64,000 nt of DNA, taken from contig NZ_JAELXT010000011.1 of NCBI RefSeq assembly GCF_016427565.1, forward strand, positions 80,834-144,833. Direction: 5' to 3'. Both the position numbers and the translations under genes were made by a program. The notes under the pieces are model-generated. The model was not told the origin of the DNA. It saw only the letters and a list, made by a program, of their open reading frames with translations, and ran no database searches. Below are positions 19,986 to 30,423 of the stretch, one piece after another. The number at the start of each line of letters is the position of its first letter. Within the stretch, counting starts at the first letter, position 1. This DNA is from Microvirga splendida (GTDB lineage: Bacteria; Pseudomonadota; Alphaproteobacteria; Rhizobiales; Beijerinckiaceae).

Positions 19986-21257
19986 ATGGCAAACGCGGTC
20001 ATGGACCCGAGAACAGAGACAGGCTCGCCCCTGGTCAAGTCCCGTCCGGGAGCAAGGGTCCTCATCTACAGCCACGACACGTTCGGGCTCGGCCATCTGC
20101 GCCGGTCGCGGGCGCTCGCCAATGCCATCGTGGAGGCGCAGCCCGGCACCTCCGTGATCATCATCTCGGGATCGCCGGTGATCGGCAATTTCGAGTTCGA
20201 GACGGGCGTCGACTACATCCGCATTCCGGGGGTCACCAAGCTCCACGACGGGGATTACCGCAGCCTCAACCTGAATGTGAGCCTGGACGAGGCGGTGGGC
20301 CTGCGCCAAGCCCTCATTCTCCAGGCCGCCAAGGCCTTCCAGCCGGACGTGTTCATCGTCGACAAGGAGCCCACGGGCTTCCGCGGCGAGGTCGTGCCGG
20401 CGCTCGACTACCTCAAGGCTGCCGGCTGCAGGCTCGTTCTCGGCATCCGGGACGTGATGGACGAGCCCGCCCTGCTCGTCCCGGAATGGGAGCGCAAGGG
20501 CGCCAAGACGGCCCTGATCCGCTATTACGACGAGATCTGGGTCTATGGCCTCAAGGACGTCTATCAACCGCTGAAGGCCCTGGACCTGCCCCGGGACATC
20601 GAGAGCCGGATCACCTATACCGGCTATCTGCGCCGGGACGTGCCGCCGACACCCTCTCTCACCAAGTACCCGAAGATCACCAAGCAGCCCTTCATCCTGG
20701 TGACCACCGGCGGCGGCGGCGACGGGGACGACCTGATCGACTGGGTGATCTCGGCCTACGAGGCGGATGCGGAACTCGACCAGCCCGCGCTGATCCTCTT
20801 CGGCCCGTTCATCGACCGGGACAAGCGCCGCTCCTTCGTGGAGCGCCCCGCCCGGCAGCCCAAGCTCGACGTGATGTCCTTCGACAACAAGATCGAATGG
20901 CTCATGAAGAAAGCCGACGCGGTGGTGGCCATGGGCGGCTACAACACCTTCTGCGAGGCCCTGTCCTTCGACAAGCGCACCCTCATCGTGCCGCGCACCC
21001 GGCCCCGACTCGAGCAGTACATCCGGGCGGTGGAGGCCGAGCGGCTCGGCCTCGTGCGCATGCTGAGCGACTACAAGGAGCCGCGCACGCCCGAGCGCAT
21101 GGCCGCGGCCCTGCGCGCCCTCTCGTCCCAGCCGCGCCCGTCGAAGGTGGTGATCCCCGGCCTGCTCGACGGGCTTGACCGGGTGCGGGAACGGCTCACA
21201 GTGCTGACCGAATCCCGACCCCAGTTTGCCGCTGCCTATCATCAGGCGGCCGAGTAG
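19986..21257 (+). CDS. MurG-like (GT28-type) glycosyltransferase
   Basis: 423 residues, GGGGAAG upstream of ATG 19986. The N-terminus (residues 24-45) reads VLIYSHDTFGLGHLRRSRAL, the GHLRR glycine-rich loop of GT-B fold enzymes such as MurG. The C-terminal half has TTGGGGDGDDLIDW and AMGGYNTFCEALSF, which correspond to the nucleotide-sugar-binding side of the GT28 C-domain. The donor and acceptor cannot be assigned. It is the first gene of a four-gene run with overlaps or short gaps (8 bases to the next). The divergent ABC/cNMP pair starts about 98 bases upstream. Confidence 0.82.
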   Translation: MANAVMDPRTETGSPLVKSRPGARVLIYSHDTFGLGHLRRSRALANAIVEAQPGTSVIIISGSPVIGNFEFETGVDYIRIPGVTKLHDGDYRSLNLNVSLDEAVGLRQALILQAAKAFQPDVFIVDKEPTGFRGEVVPALDYLKAAGCRLVLGIRDVMDEPALLVPEWERKGAKTALIRYYDEIWVYGLKDVYQPLKALDLPRDIESRITYTGYLRRDVPPTPSLTKYPKITKQPFILVTTGGGGDGDDLIDWVISAYEADAELDQPALILFGPFIDRDKRRSFVERPARQPKLDVMSFDNKIEWLMKKADAVVAMGGYNTFCEALSFDKRTLIVPRTRPRLEQYIRAVEAERLGLVRMLSDYKEPRTPERMAAALRALSSQPRPSKVVIPGLLDGLDRVRERLTVLTESRPQFAAAYHQAAE

Positions 21258-21265
21258 CGTGAAGA

Positions 21266-22537
21266 ATGCTTCCCTCCCCAGCAGCCCGACGCATCGCCGT
21301 CGTCGTCAAAGGTTATCCACGCCTTTCTGAGACCTTCATCGCCCAGGAGATCCTGGCCCTTGAACAGCGCGGTCTCGACCTCGAGATCTGGTCGCTCCGG
21401 CACCCGACCGAACGCGCCGTGCATCCGATGCACAAGGCCATCAGGGCAAAGGTCGCGTACCTGCCGGAATATCTCTACGAGGAGCCCCTGCGCGTGCTGC
21501 GCGGGGCCCTGTGGAGCATGGGCCGGAAGGGCTTCGGGGCCACGATCAAGGCCTTCTGGCGCGACCTGAAGCGTGACTTCACGGCCAACCGCGTGCGCCG
21601 CCTGGGCCAGGCCTTCGCGATGGCCCGGGAACTGCCGGCGGACGTGCGGCACCTGCATGTCCATTACCTCCACACGCCCGCTTCCGTGGTCCGCTATGCC
21701 GCGCTCCTGACCGGCCGGACCTGGACCTTCTCAGCCCATGCCAAGGACATCTGGACGACGCCGGACTGGGAGAAGCGGGAGAAGATGGCCGAGGCCCGCT
21801 GGGGCGTGACCTGCACGGCGCAAGGCGCCGCGCACCTGCAATCGCTGTCGCGGCCGGAGCAGGTGTCGCTGGTCTATCACGGGCTCGACCTCTCGCGCTT
21901 TCCCGCACCGCCCGAGAGCCGCCCCGCCCGCGACGGTTCCGACCCGCTCGACCCGGTCCGCATCGTCTCCGTCGGCCGGGCCGTGGCGAAGAAGGGCTAC
22001 GGCGACCTGATCCAGGCGCTCGCGGCCCTGCCGCAGGATCTGCACTGGCGCTTCGCCCATGTGGGCGGCGGAGAGCTGCTGGGCAGCCTGAAGAAGCAGG
22101 CTGAGCAAGCCGGCATCGGCGACCGGGTGGCGTTCCTCGGCTCCAAGGCGCAGCCCGACATCATCGCCCTGCTCCAGGAGGCGGACCTCTTCGTCCTGCC
22201 CTCCAAGGAGGCGAAATCGGGCGACCGGGACGGCCTGCCGAACGTGATCATGGAGGCGGCGAGCCAGGGGCTTGCCATCGTGGCGACGGACTTTGCCGGC
22301 ATTCCTGAATTCATCCGCAGCGGCACCGAGGGCGAACTCGTTCCGCCGGGCGACTGGACGGTCCTGTCCAACGCCCTGAACCTGCTCGCCCGCGAGCCGG
22401 ACCGGCGCAAGGCCCTCGGCTCCGCAGCCTTCACGCGGCTGCGGCGGGACTTCTCCATGGAAGGCGGGATCGACGTGCTGGAAGCGCGCCTGCGTGCCGT
22501 GACCGACACCCCGCTCAGAGAGCCGGAGCGGGTGTGA
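21266..22537 (+). CDS. Glycosyltransferase family 4 (colanic-acid type)
   Basis: 423 residues, GT-B fold. The N-terminal region has KGYPRLSETFIAQEILAL, the WcaL/AmsK-like start of many exopolysaccharide transferases. The C-terminal domain carries SVGRAVAKKGYGDLIQAL (donor-binding) and the retaining-GT4 motif EAKSGDRDGLPNVIMEAAS near residue 312-330, with the two glutamates of the EX7E pattern. It overlaps the next gene by four bases (GTGA). Likely adds a hexose to a surface oligosaccharide. Confidence 0.86.
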   Translation: MLPSPAARRIAVVVKGYPRLSETFIAQEILALEQRGLDLEIWSLRHPTERAVHPMHKAIRAKVAYLPEYLYEEPLRVLRGALWSMGRKGFGATIKAFWRDLKRDFTANRVRRLGQAFAMARELPADVRHLHVHYLHTPASVVRYAALLTGRTWTFSAHAKDIWTTPDWEKREKMAEARWGVTCTAQGAAHLQSLSRPEQVSLVYHGLDLSRFPAPPESRPARDGSDPLDPVRIVSVGRAVAKKGYGDLIQALAALPQDLHWRFAHVGGGELLGSLKKQAEQAGIGDRVAFLGSKAQPDIIALLQEADLFVLPSKEAKSGDRDGLPNVIMEAASQGLAIVATDFAGIPEFIRSGTEGELVPPGDWTVLSNALNLLAREPDRRKALGSAAFTRLRRDFSMEGGIDVLEARLRAVTDTPLREPERV

Positions 22538-23664
22538 CCCACGCGCGGCCAGTGGCGTTCTACGCCCCCTTGAAGAGCCCGAACCATCCGCTTCCGTCGG
22601 GCGACCGCACCATGGCGCGCCTGCTGCTGAAGGCCCTCGACCGGGCAGGCTTTGGGCCGACGGTCGCAAGCGAGCTGCGCAGCCTCGACAAGGCCGGCGA
22701 TCCGCAGCAGCAGGCTCTCATCAGGCAGCAGTCGCTGGAGGAGGCCTTGCGCCTCGTCGAGCGCTACAAGGCCCTGCCGGAGCAAGGCCGTCCCTGCCTG
22801 TGGTTCACCTACCACGTCCATTACAAGGCGCCGGATTGGATCGGCCCCCGCGTGGCCGACGCGCTGAACATCCCCTATGCGGTTGCGGAAGGATCGCGGG
22901 CGGCAAAGCGCGCGCATGGCCGCTGGGCTCTGGGGCATGAGGGAGCCGAGGCCGCTCTCGACCGCGCCGATGCGGTCTTCGTCATGACGGCCCACGACCG
23001 CGAGGCCCTGGAGGCCGCAAAGCCGCCGCATCAGGCGCTCGTCGATCTGCCGCCCTTCCTCGACGCGCAGGACTGGCCGGCACCGAGCGCTCGCCGCTCG
23101 CCCGGACGCGTGCCGCGCCTGCTCACGGTCGCCATGATGCGAAACGGCGACAAGCTCGCCTCCTACCGCATCCTGGCCGCCGCCCTCGAACGCCTTCGGC
23201 ACCTGCCCTGGTCGCTCGACATCGTGGGCGACGGCGAAGCCAGGCAGGAGATCGTGCAGCTTTTCGCGCCCCTCGCAGACCGGGTGCGCCATCATGGGCA
23301 GATCGAGAACAGGGCCGATCTAAAAGCGCTGTACGACACCGCCGACCTCTTTGTCTGGCCTGCCGTCAACGAGGCCTATGGGATGGTGCTGCTGGAGGCT
23401 CAGGTGCTGGGCTGTCCGGTGCTTGCCGGCGCCTTCGGCGGTGTCGCCAGCGTGGTGAAGCACGGCGAGACGGGACTGCTGACACCGCCCGGCGACATTG
23501 CGGCCTTTGCCGATGCCTTGAGCCTTCTCCTGCAAAGCCGCGACCAGTTGCGGAGGCTCGGCGCCAATGCCCTGCGCTTCGTTCGGCAGGAGCGCGATCT
23601 CGATCAGACGGCTTTGCGCTTGCGCAATGCGCTCGAACCGCTCACGGCTAGAACGGGAGCATGA
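22534..23664 (+). CDS. Glycosyltransferase family 4
   Basis: 376 residues starting at GTG 22534 inside the end of the previous gene. N-terminal YAPLKSPNHPLPSGDRTMAR is typical of a GT4 subgroup; the donor-binding region reads LTVAMMRNGDKLASYRILA, and the EX7E-type motif lies in PAVNEAYGMVLLEAQVLG (around residue 270-288). It overlaps the following gene by four bases (ATGA), so all three products should be made in fixed proportions. Specificity unknown. Confidence 0.85.
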   Translation: MTHARPVAFYAPLKSPNHPLPSGDRTMARLLLKALDRAGFGPTVASELRSLDKAGDPQQQALIRQQSLEEALRLVERYKALPEQGRPCLWFTYHVHYKAPDWIGPRVADALNIPYAVAEGSRAAKRAHGRWALGHEGAEAALDRADAVFVMTAHDREALEAAKPPHQALVDLPPFLDAQDWPAPSARRSPGRVPRLLTVAMMRNGDKLASYRILAAALERLRHLPWSLDIVGDGEARQEIVQLFAPLADRVRHHGQIENRADLKALYDTADLFVWPAVNEAYGMVLLEAQVLGCPVLAGAFGGVASVVKHGETGLLTPPGDIAAFADALSLLLQSRDQLRRLGANALRFVRQERDLDQTALRLRNALEPLTARTGA

Positions 23665-25601
23665 CATTGCGCGTTCTGATCGCCGTGACGCATCTGCTGG
23701 GCGCAGGCCACCTGACGAGGGCGGCCGCCCTGGCGCGCGCCTTCGCCGGGGCTGGGCATGAGACCGTTCTTGTGTCGGGCGGCACCCCTGCGCGCCTTGC
23801 CGGTTTGGGGCAGGTCAGGCTCGTTCAGCTGCCACCCGTGCGCACCGTCGGCACGAACTTCAAGACGCTGCTCGACGAGAGCCTTCAACCCGTCGACCGG
23901 GCCTATCTGGACGAACGCCGGGCCGTCCTGATCGACACGCTCCGCAATGCCCGGCCCGACATCCTCATCACAGAACTCTTCCCCTTCGGCCGTCGCGTGC
24001 TGGCGGACGAATTCACCGCGTTGCTTGAGGCCGCGCGCGCCTTGAACCCGCGCCCGCTCGTGCTGTGCTCGATCCGCGACATTCTCGTGGCGCCTGCGAA
24101 GCCCGAGCGCATCGCGCAGGCGCATGAGCGCATCCTGCGCGACTATGACGGGATCCTCGTCCACGGCGACCCGGACCTCGTTCCCCTGGAGGTTTCTTGG
24201 CCAGTGGATGAGCGGATCCGGCCGCTCCTGCGCTACACCGGCTATGTGGACGAGAACGAGGAGACCGTGCCCGAAGAGCGCCGGCACGGCATCGTGGTCT
24301 CGGGCGGATCGAGCGCCGCGAGCCTGCCGCTCTATCGCGCGGCGCTCGAAGCCGCGCACCTCATCCCCGAACGGCCCTGGCGCATCCTGGTCGGGCGCGG
24401 CGTGGCGGAAGAAGACTTTCAGGCGCTCCGGAACAGCGCTCCGGCCCATGCCGCAGTCGAGCGGGCGCGTCCGGATTTCCGGGCCCTGCTCAGCGGCGCG
24501 GAAATCTCCGTCAGCCAAGCCGGCTACAATACGGTGGTGGATCTCCTGCGCTGCGGCGTGAAATCGGTGCTCGTCCCTTTCGAGGCCGGACACGAAACGG
24601 AACAGCGCCTGCGGGCCGAGCGCCTGAAGAGCCTTGGGCTTGCCAGCATCGTTCCGGAGGACGAACTGTCGGGGCGGCGCCTGGTCGACGCGATCCTCCA
24701 CGGGCTGTCGCAGCCCCTGTCGTCGCCTCAGGCCATCTCCATCGACGGGGCCCGGCAAAGCGTTGTCATTGCCGAGAGCCTGATCCTGTCCAGGCCCGCC
24801 CTGCACAGGGCTGCCGACTGGTCATCTCTGAATGCCGCCTTGGAGCGGGCGCGGGATCGGGGCTGTCATGTTCGTTTCTGGTGGCGGGATGACGACGCGG
24901 TCGCCGATACCCCTGCCCTCGACCGCCTTCTCAAGCTGGCCACCCGCTACGGCGCCGGGATCGGCCTGGCCGTCATCCCAGCGGGCGTTCAACCGTCCCT
25001 GGGCTCGCGCCTGGCGGATGAGACTTCAGCTTTCGCCCTCGTGCATGGCTGGAGCCATGCCAGCCATGCACCGGCGGCTGCCAAGAAGGCGGAGTTCGGC
25101 GCCCATCGCCCCGTCCCAATCATGGCCGCGGAGGCACAGCGCGGCTTGCTCTCGTTACGCGAGCACCTTGGAGCGAAGCTGCTGCCGGTGTTCGTGCCGC
25201 CCTGGAACCGGATCTCCGGCGAACTGGTCCCGCATCTGCCCCGCCTGGGCTTTGCGGGATTGTCCACCTTCACGGACCGGAGCGCGGCCTTTCCGGCGGC
25301 AGGTCTTCTCCAGATCAACACCCATGTGGATCCGATCGACTGGCGCGGCTCCCGAAGCGCGATCGACCACGCTCAAATCGTCGCCGGCCTGACAAGCGCC
25401 GTCGAGCGCCGCATGAACAGCGAGGCCGACAGAGACGAGCCCATCGGCTTCCTGACCCATCATCTCGTCCATGACGAGGTCATATGGTCGTTATGCGAGA
25501 GGCTTATCGCTCACCTCGCTGCGCGGGACCTCCATTTCATGCGCCCCGATGCGTGTTTCGGAATGGAAACAGGGTCACATTTGCGATCTAATGGGGTTTG
25601 A
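23661..25601 (+). CDS. Fusion of MurG-like glycosyltransferase and polysaccharide deacetylase
   Basis: 646 residues. Residues 1 to about 380 repeat the GT28-like fold of the first gene of the operon (AVTHLLGAGHLTRAAALARA at the N-terminus; SQAGYNTVVDLLRCG near 288, the counterpart of AMGGYNT). Residues about 395-640 form a polysaccharide-deacetylase-like domain: RFWWRDDDAV near 413 holds the metal/catalytic aspartates, HGWSHASH near 460 the metal-binding histidines, and VFVPPWNRIS near 513 the conserved proline-tryptophan-asparagine loop. The fusion suggests that a newly added N-acetyl sugar is deacetylated by the same protein. No signal peptide, so the reaction would be cytoplasmic. Ends six bases before the importer operon. 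Confidence 0.83.
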   Translation: MTLRVLIAVTHLLGAGHLTRAAALARAFAGAGHETVLVSGGTPARLAGLGQVRLVQLPPVRTVGTNFKTLLDESLQPVDRAYLDERRAVLIDTLRNARPDILITELFPFGRRVLADEFTALLEAARALNPRPLVLCSIRDILVAPAKPERIAQAHERILRDYDGILVHGDPDLVPLEVSWPVDERIRPLLRYTGYVDENEETVPEERRHGIVVSGGSSAASLPLYRAALEAAHLIPERPWRILVGRGVAEEDFQALRNSAPAHAAVERARPDFRALLSGAEISVSQAGYNTVVDLLRCGVKSVLVPFEAGHETEQRLRAERLKSLGLASIVPEDELSGRRLVDAILHGLSQPLSSPQAISIDGARQSVVIAESLILSRPALHRAADWSSLNAALERARDRGCHVRFWWRDDDAVADTPALDRLLKLATRYGAGIGLAVIPAGVQPSLGSRLADETSAFALVHGWSHASHAPAAAKKAEFGAHRPVPIMAAEAQRGLLSLREHLGAKLLPVFVPPWNRISGELVPHLPRLGFAGLSTFTDRSAAFPAAGLLQINTHVDPIDWRGSRSAIDHAQIVAGLTSAVERRMNSEADRDEPIGFLTHHLVHDEVIWSLCERLIAHLAARDLHFMRPDACFGMETGSHLRSNGV

Positions 25602-25631
25602 AGCGTTATGCTCGTAGGCTTGGAGGAGCAT

Positions 25632-27497
25632 ATGGAAGCGCCGATCCTGTCGGTTCGCCAGCTGACAGTGGATTTCAGCACCGATGCCGGAAACTTCCGA
25701 GCGGTCGACGGCCTGACCTTCGACATCCCGAAGGGCAGGACCGTGGCGCTCGTGGGCGAGTCCGGGTCCGGCAAGTCGGTGACCGCGCAGGCCATCCTCC
25801 AGATCCTGTCGAAGAAGGCCCGGATCACGAGCGGCTCTTTGGTCTTCAACGATCCCTCGAACGGCGGCAGCGTCGACATTGCGGCGCTGCCCGCCGAAAG
25901 CGACACCATGCACGCCCTGCGGGGCGGGCGCATCGCCATGATCTTCCAGGAGCCGATGACGTCCCTGTCCCCGCTCCACACCATCGGCGACCAGATCTCC
26001 GAGGCGCTGATGATCCACGCCGACGTGGACCAGGCCACGGCCAGCCGGCGCACCATGGAGGTGCTGGACCGGGTGGGCTTCCCCGATCCGAAGCGGGCGC
26101 TCGGAACCTACCCGTTCGAACTCTCCGGCGGCCTTCGCCAGCGCGCCATGATCGCCATGGCGCTCATCACGCGGCCTGCCCTGCTGATCGCCGACGAGCC
26201 GACGACGGCGCTCGACGTGACTACTCAGGCGCAGATCCTCGACCTCATCAAGGAATTGCAGGCTGAGACCGGCATGTCGGTTCTGCTCATCACCCACGAT
26301 CTCGGCGTGGTGGCCAACGTGGCCGACGAGGTGGTGGTGATGTATCGCGGGCGGATCATGGAGGCAGGCTCGCGGGAGGACATCTTCCGCAATGCCCAGC
26401 ATCCCTACCTCCAGGCGCTCATGCGCGCGGTGCCGCGCTTCGCCATGGCGGACGACGAGCGCCTGACGCCGATCCGCGAGGTGAAGAGCGCAAGCCTCGC
26501 AACCGCCCATGCGCCGGAGCGCATCCAGCCGGCAGGCCCGATCCTGAAGGTGGAGCACCTCACGAAATCCTTCACGCTCCGGTCCGGCTGGTTCGCAGGC
26601 AAGTCGCGCGAGATCCGGGCCGTGAGCGAGGTGGACCTCTCCCTTCCGGCCGGAAAGACCCTGGGGCTCGTGGGCGAATCCGGCTGCGGCAAGACCACCG
26701 TGTCCAAGATGATCATGCGGGCGATCACGCCCAATGCCGGGCACGTGCTGTTCGACGACGGCACCGGCCCCAAGGACGTGCACAAGCTCGAAGGCGAGGC
26801 GCTGACCACCTATCGGCGCTCGGTGCAGTTCATCTTCCAGGACCCGTTCTCGTCCCTCAACCCGCGCATGACGGTCTACGAGTTGCTCACCGAGCCCCTG
26901 CGCATCCACGACATCGGCACCTCGGACGAGCGCTACGAGCGCGTGAAGCAGCTTCTCGAGATGGTGGGCCTCGACCAGCGGGCCCTGCGACGCTACCCGC
27001 ATTCCTTCTCCGGCGGCCAGCGCCAGCGCCTCGGCATCGCCCGGGCGCTCGCCCTCGAACCGCGCGTCCTGCTCTGCGACGAGCCAGTCTCGGCCCTCGA
27101 CGTGTCGGTGCAGGCGCAGGTGCTGAACCTGCTCAAGGACCTGCAGGCGGCGCTCGGCCTGTCCTATCTCTTCGTGTCGCACAATCTCGCGGTCGTGGAC
27201 TACATCGCCGACACCATCGCGGTCATGTGCCGGGGCTACATCGTCGAGGAGGCTCCGAAATCCTCCCTGTTCCGCAACCCGGTTCACCCCTATACTCAGG
27301 CGCTTCTCGCGGCCGTGCCCGATCCGGATATCGACCGGCCCCTCGACTTCACCAAGCTGCGGACGGGCGGCTTCTCGCAGCCCTCCGCATGGCCGGAGCC
27401 CTTCCGGATCGAGCCGGGCGAGTTCGGGGTGATGAAGGAAATCGAGCCCGGCCATAAGGTTCGCATGGGGCGCCTGACAGCCCGGGAGGCTGCATGA
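25632..27497 (+). CDS. Peptide-type ABC importer, fused double ATPase
   Basis: About 621 residues from ATG 25632, placed five bases after GGAGG; an in-frame ATG at 25608 lacks a ribosome site. Two complete ATPase domains in one chain, as in YejF/DppD-DppF fusions: GESGSGKS (about residue 41) with LSGGLRQRA and [12 protein letters not shown], then GESGCGKTT (about 348) with FSGGQRQRL and [11 protein letters not shown]. Each half carries the oligopeptide-permease C-terminal extension ([12 protein letters not shown] and [12 protein letters not shown]). It heads an operon with a binding protein and two permeases, all overlapping by four bases. Confidence 0.93.
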   Translation: MEAPILSVRQLTVDFSTDAGNFRAVDGLTFDIPKGRTVALVGESGSGKSVTAQAILQILSKKARITSGSLVFNDPSNGGSVDIAALPAESDTMHALRGGRIAMIFQEPMTSLSPLHTIGDQISEALMIHADVDQATASRRTMEVLDRVGFPDPKRALGTYPFELSGGLRQRAMIAMALITRPALLIADEPTTALDVTTQAQILDLIKELQAETGMSVLLITHDLGVVANVADEVVVMYRGRIMEAGSREDIFRNAQHPYLQALMRAVPRFAMADDERLTPIREVKSASLATAHAPERIQPAGPILKVEHLTKSFTLRSGWFAGKSREIRAVSEVDLSLPAGKTLGLVGESGCGKTTVSKMIMRAITPNAGHVLFDDGTGPKDVHKLEGEALTTYRRSVQFIFQDPFSSLNPRMTVYELLTEPLRIHDIGTSDERYERVKQLLEMVGLDQRALRRYPHSFSGGQRQRLGIARALALEPRVLLCDEPVSALDVSVQAQVLNLLKDLQAALGLSYLFVSHNLAVVDYIADTIAVMCRGYIVEEAPKSSLFRNPVHPYTQALLAAVPDPDIDRPLDFTKLRTGGFSQPSAWPEPFRIEPGEFGVMKEIEPGHKVRMGRLTAREAA

Positions 27498-29407
27498 TGC
27501 TCGACATCCGCAAGACCACGCTCGCTCTTGCTCTGGCATTCGGATGCCTGGCAGGGCCGGCCCTGGCGCAGGATTACAAGGAGCCGCCCTTCTTCGCCGA
27601 CCTGCCGCAGGACAAGAAGCTTCCGCCCATGGCCGAGCGGCTTCCGACACCGCCCATCGTGGTCGGCTCCTCCGGCCAGTACGGCGGCGACATCGTCACC
27701 CTGGTACCCCGCCCGCGCGACATCCGCTACATCTCCACCTACACCTACACGCGCCTCGTGGGCTACGACCGGAACCTGGATCTCCAGCCCGATCTCCTGG
27801 AGAAGTTCGAGAACGAGGACGACCGGGTCTTCACCTTCACCCTGCGCGCCGGCCATCGCTGGTCGGACGGCTCGCTCTTCACGGCCGAGGACTTCCGCTA
27901 CTACTGGGAGGACGTGGCGCACAACCTCGACCTCTCGCCGGCCGGCCCGCCCGAGTTCATGCTGGTGGACGGAAAGCCTCCCCGCTTCGAGGTGCTCGAC
28001 GAGCGCACCGTCCGCTACACCTGGGACCAGCCCAATCCGCGCTTCCTGCCGCAGCTTGCAGGTCCCCTCGATCCCGGCATCTACCGGGCTTCCGCCTATC
28101 TCAAGCAGTTTCACGCCAAATACGCCGACAAGACCGCCCTTGAGGAAAAGGCCAAGGAACAGAAGCTGAAATCCTGGGCGGCGCTCCACAACCGCATGGA
28201 CGACATGAAGGAGCAGACCAATCCCAATCTGCCGACCCTCATGCCGTGGCGCGTCACCAATGCAGCGCCGGCGAACCGCTTCGTCTTCGAGCGCAACCCC
28301 TATTATCACCGAGTCGATGCCGAGGGCCGGCAGCTTCCTTACGTCGACCGGATCCTGATGGACGTGTCGGCCAGCGGTCTCTTTGCCGCCAAGGCCAATG
28401 CGGGCGAGGAGGACCTGCTGTTCCGCGGCCTCTCCATGGGCGACATTCCCGTGCTGAAGCAGGGCGAGAAGGCCAAGGGCTACAAGACCCTCCTCTGGCC
28501 CTATGCCCGCGGCACGGAGCTTGCGCTCTATCCCAATCTCAACACGGTGGATCCGGTCTGGCGCAAGCTCAACCGGGATGTCCGCTTCCGCCGCGCCCTG
28601 TCGCTCGGCATCGACCGCAGGACGCTCAACAACGCCCTGCTCTTCGGGCTCGGCATCGAGGGCAACAACACCATCGTGGCGGAAAGCCCCCTCTTCATGC
28701 CGGAGCTGCGCACGAAATACGCGGGCTACGATCCCGCCCAGGCCTCGCGCCTGCTCGACGAGATCGGCCTGACGAAGCGCAACGGCGCGGGCATCCGCCT
28801 GCTGCCGGATGGACGCGAGCTGGAGATCATCGTCGAGACCGACGGTGAGAGCAGCCTCGTGGTGGACGGGCTCACCCTCATCGGCGAGTTCTGGCGCGAG
28901 GTCGGCGTGCGGCTCTTCGTGAAGCCGCAGGACCGGACGGTGCTGCGCAACCGCTCCTATGCGGGCCTCACCATGATGGTGGCGGCTCCCGGCCTCGACA
29001 ATGCCATCCCGACCGCCATCATGCCCCCGACAGAACTTGCCCCCATGCGCCAGGACAATTACGCCTGGCCGAAATGGGGGCAGTACGTGGAGACCAAGGG
29101 CAAGATGGGAGAGCCGGTCGACGTCCCGGAGGCGGAGCGTCTTCTCAAGTCCTATGAGACCTGGATGACGACCGGAAACCGGGAGGTTCAGCGGGCGGCA
29201 TGGCGCGAGATGCTGCAGAACCATGCCGAGAACCAGTGGACCATCGGCACCGTCGCGGGCGCCCTGCAGCCCATCGTGGTCAGAAACGGCCTGAAGGGAC
29301 TTCCCGCCAAGGCCCTCTACAGCTGGGAGCCGACGGCGATGCTCGGGATCTACCGGCTGGACGAGGTCCACTGGAACAAAGCCGCCGGCAAAGAGGCCCG
29401 TCGATGA
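27494..29407 (+). CDS. ABC importer periplasmic binding protein (SBP family 5)
   Basis: 637 residues, longer than a typical DppA, as in the YejA-like subgroup. A signal peptide covers residues 1-26 (cleavage after PALAQ). The family 5 body contains LRAGHRWSDGSLFTAEDFRY near residue 115-135 and SLGIDRRTLNNALLFG near 370. It would capture oligopeptides or related solutes in the periplasm and deliver them to the two permeases that follow. ATG overlaps the stop of the ATPase gene and its own stop overlaps the next start (ATGA in both). Confidence 0.9.
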   Translation: MMLDIRKTTLALALAFGCLAGPALAQDYKEPPFFADLPQDKKLPPMAERLPTPPIVVGSSGQYGGDIVTLVPRPRDIRYISTYTYTRLVGYDRNLDLQPDLLEKFENEDDRVFTFTLRAGHRWSDGSLFTAEDFRYYWEDVAHNLDLSPAGPPEFMLVDGKPPRFEVLDERTVRYTWDQPNPRFLPQLAGPLDPGIYRASAYLKQFHAKYADKTALEEKAKEQKLKSWAALHNRMDDMKEQTNPNLPTLMPWRVTNAAPANRFVFERNPYYHRVDAEGRQLPYVDRILMDVSASGLFAAKANAGEEDLLFRGLSMGDIPVLKQGEKAKGYKTLLWPYARGTELALYPNLNTVDPVWRKLNRDVRFRRALSLGIDRRTLNNALLFGLGIEGNNTIVAESPLFMPELRTKYAGYDPAQASRLLDEIGLTKRNGAGIRLLPDGRELEIIVETDGESSLVVDGLTLIGEFWREVGVRLFVKPQDRTVLRNRSYAGLTMMVAAPGLDNAIPTAIMPPTELAPMRQDNYAWPKWGQYVETKGKMGEPVDVPEAERLLKSYETWMTTGNREVQRAAWREMLQNHAENQWTIGTVAGALQPIVVRNGLKGLPAKALYSWEPTAMLGIYRLDEVHWNKAAGKEARR

Positions 29408-30423
29408 TCCGCTTCCTGTTGCGTCGCATCGCCACCATGGCGGTGACCCTGCTGATCATTTCGGCCCTGGTGTTCTTCATCATCAAGCTGCCGCCGGGCG
29501 ACTTCCTGACCAACCAGATCGCCGAGCTGAGGGCCCAGGGCGAATCCGCCTCCATCGCCAAGGCGGAGTTCCTGATCCGGCAATACGGCCTCGACAGGCC
29601 GGCCTGGCAGCAATACCTGGTCTGGCTCGGGGTGATGCCGGGACCGAACGGCTTCTCCGGCCTCTTGCAGGGCGACTGGGGCTGGTCGTTCGAATACGAC
29701 AAGCCCGTCGTCGACGTGGTGGGCGATGCCCTGTGGCTGACGCTTCTCGTCAACTTCGCGGTGGTGATCTTCATTCACGTGGTGGCGATCCCGATCGCGA
29801 TCTATTCGGCCACGCGGCAATATTCCATGGGCGACTACATCGCGACCTTCATCGGCTATATCGGGCTCGCGACCCCGAGCTTCCTGCTCGCGCTGATCCT
29901 GCTCTACTACATGAACCGCTGGTTCGGCATTTCCATCGGCGGGCTGTACGACGCGCATTATGCGGGCGAGCCCTGGACCTGGGACAAGATCCAGTCCCTT
30001 CTCTCCCACCTGGTGGTGCCCACGGTGGTCATCGGGCTCGGCGGAACCGCCGCCATGATCCGTCGCATGCGCGCGAACCTCCTCGACGAACTCGGCAAGC
30101 AGTACTACGTGACCGCCAAGGCGAAAGGGCTCGGCCCCACCAAGGCGCTCGTGAAATATCCCTTCCGCATGTCGCTCAACCCGTTCATCGCCGATATCGG
30201 CAATCTCCTGCCGCAGCTCGTCTCGGGCTCCGTGCTCGTCTCGCTGGTCCTGAGTCTGCCGACGGTCGGGCCGATCCTCCTGAGCGCGCTCAAGAGCCAG
30301 GATCAGTTCCTCGCCGGCTTCATCCTGATGTTCGTCGCGGTGCTCACCGTCGTCGGCATGCTGGTCTCCGACCTGCTGCTGGCATGGCTCGACCCGCGCA
30401 TCCGCATGGGAGGCGCACGATGA
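29404..30423 (+). CDS. ABC importer permease 1 (DppB/YejB type)
   Basis: 339 residues from ATG 29404. Starts with the typical MIRFLLRRIATMAVTLLIIS first helix; six transmembrane segments overall. The loop VTAKAKGLGPTKALVKYPFR near residue 235-255 is the EAA-like coupling motif that contacts the ATPase. Four-base overlaps on both sides. Forms the membrane channel with the next gene product. Confidence 0.92.
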   Translation: MIRFLLRRIATMAVTLLIISALVFFIIKLPPGDFLTNQIAELRAQGESASIAKAEFLIRQYGLDRPAWQQYLVWLGVMPGPNGFSGLLQGDWGWSFEYDKPVVDVVGDALWLTLLVNFAVVIFIHVVAIPIAIYSATRQYSMGDYIATFIGYIGLATPSFLLALILLYYMNRWFGISIGGLYDAHYAGEPWTWDKIQSLLSHLVVPTVVIGLGGTAAMIRRMRANLLDELGKQYYVTAKAKGLGPTKALVKYPFRMSLNPFIADIGNLLPQLVSGSVLVSLVLSLPTVGPILLSALKSQDQFLAGFILMFVAVLTVVGMLVSDLLLAWLDPRIRMGGAR

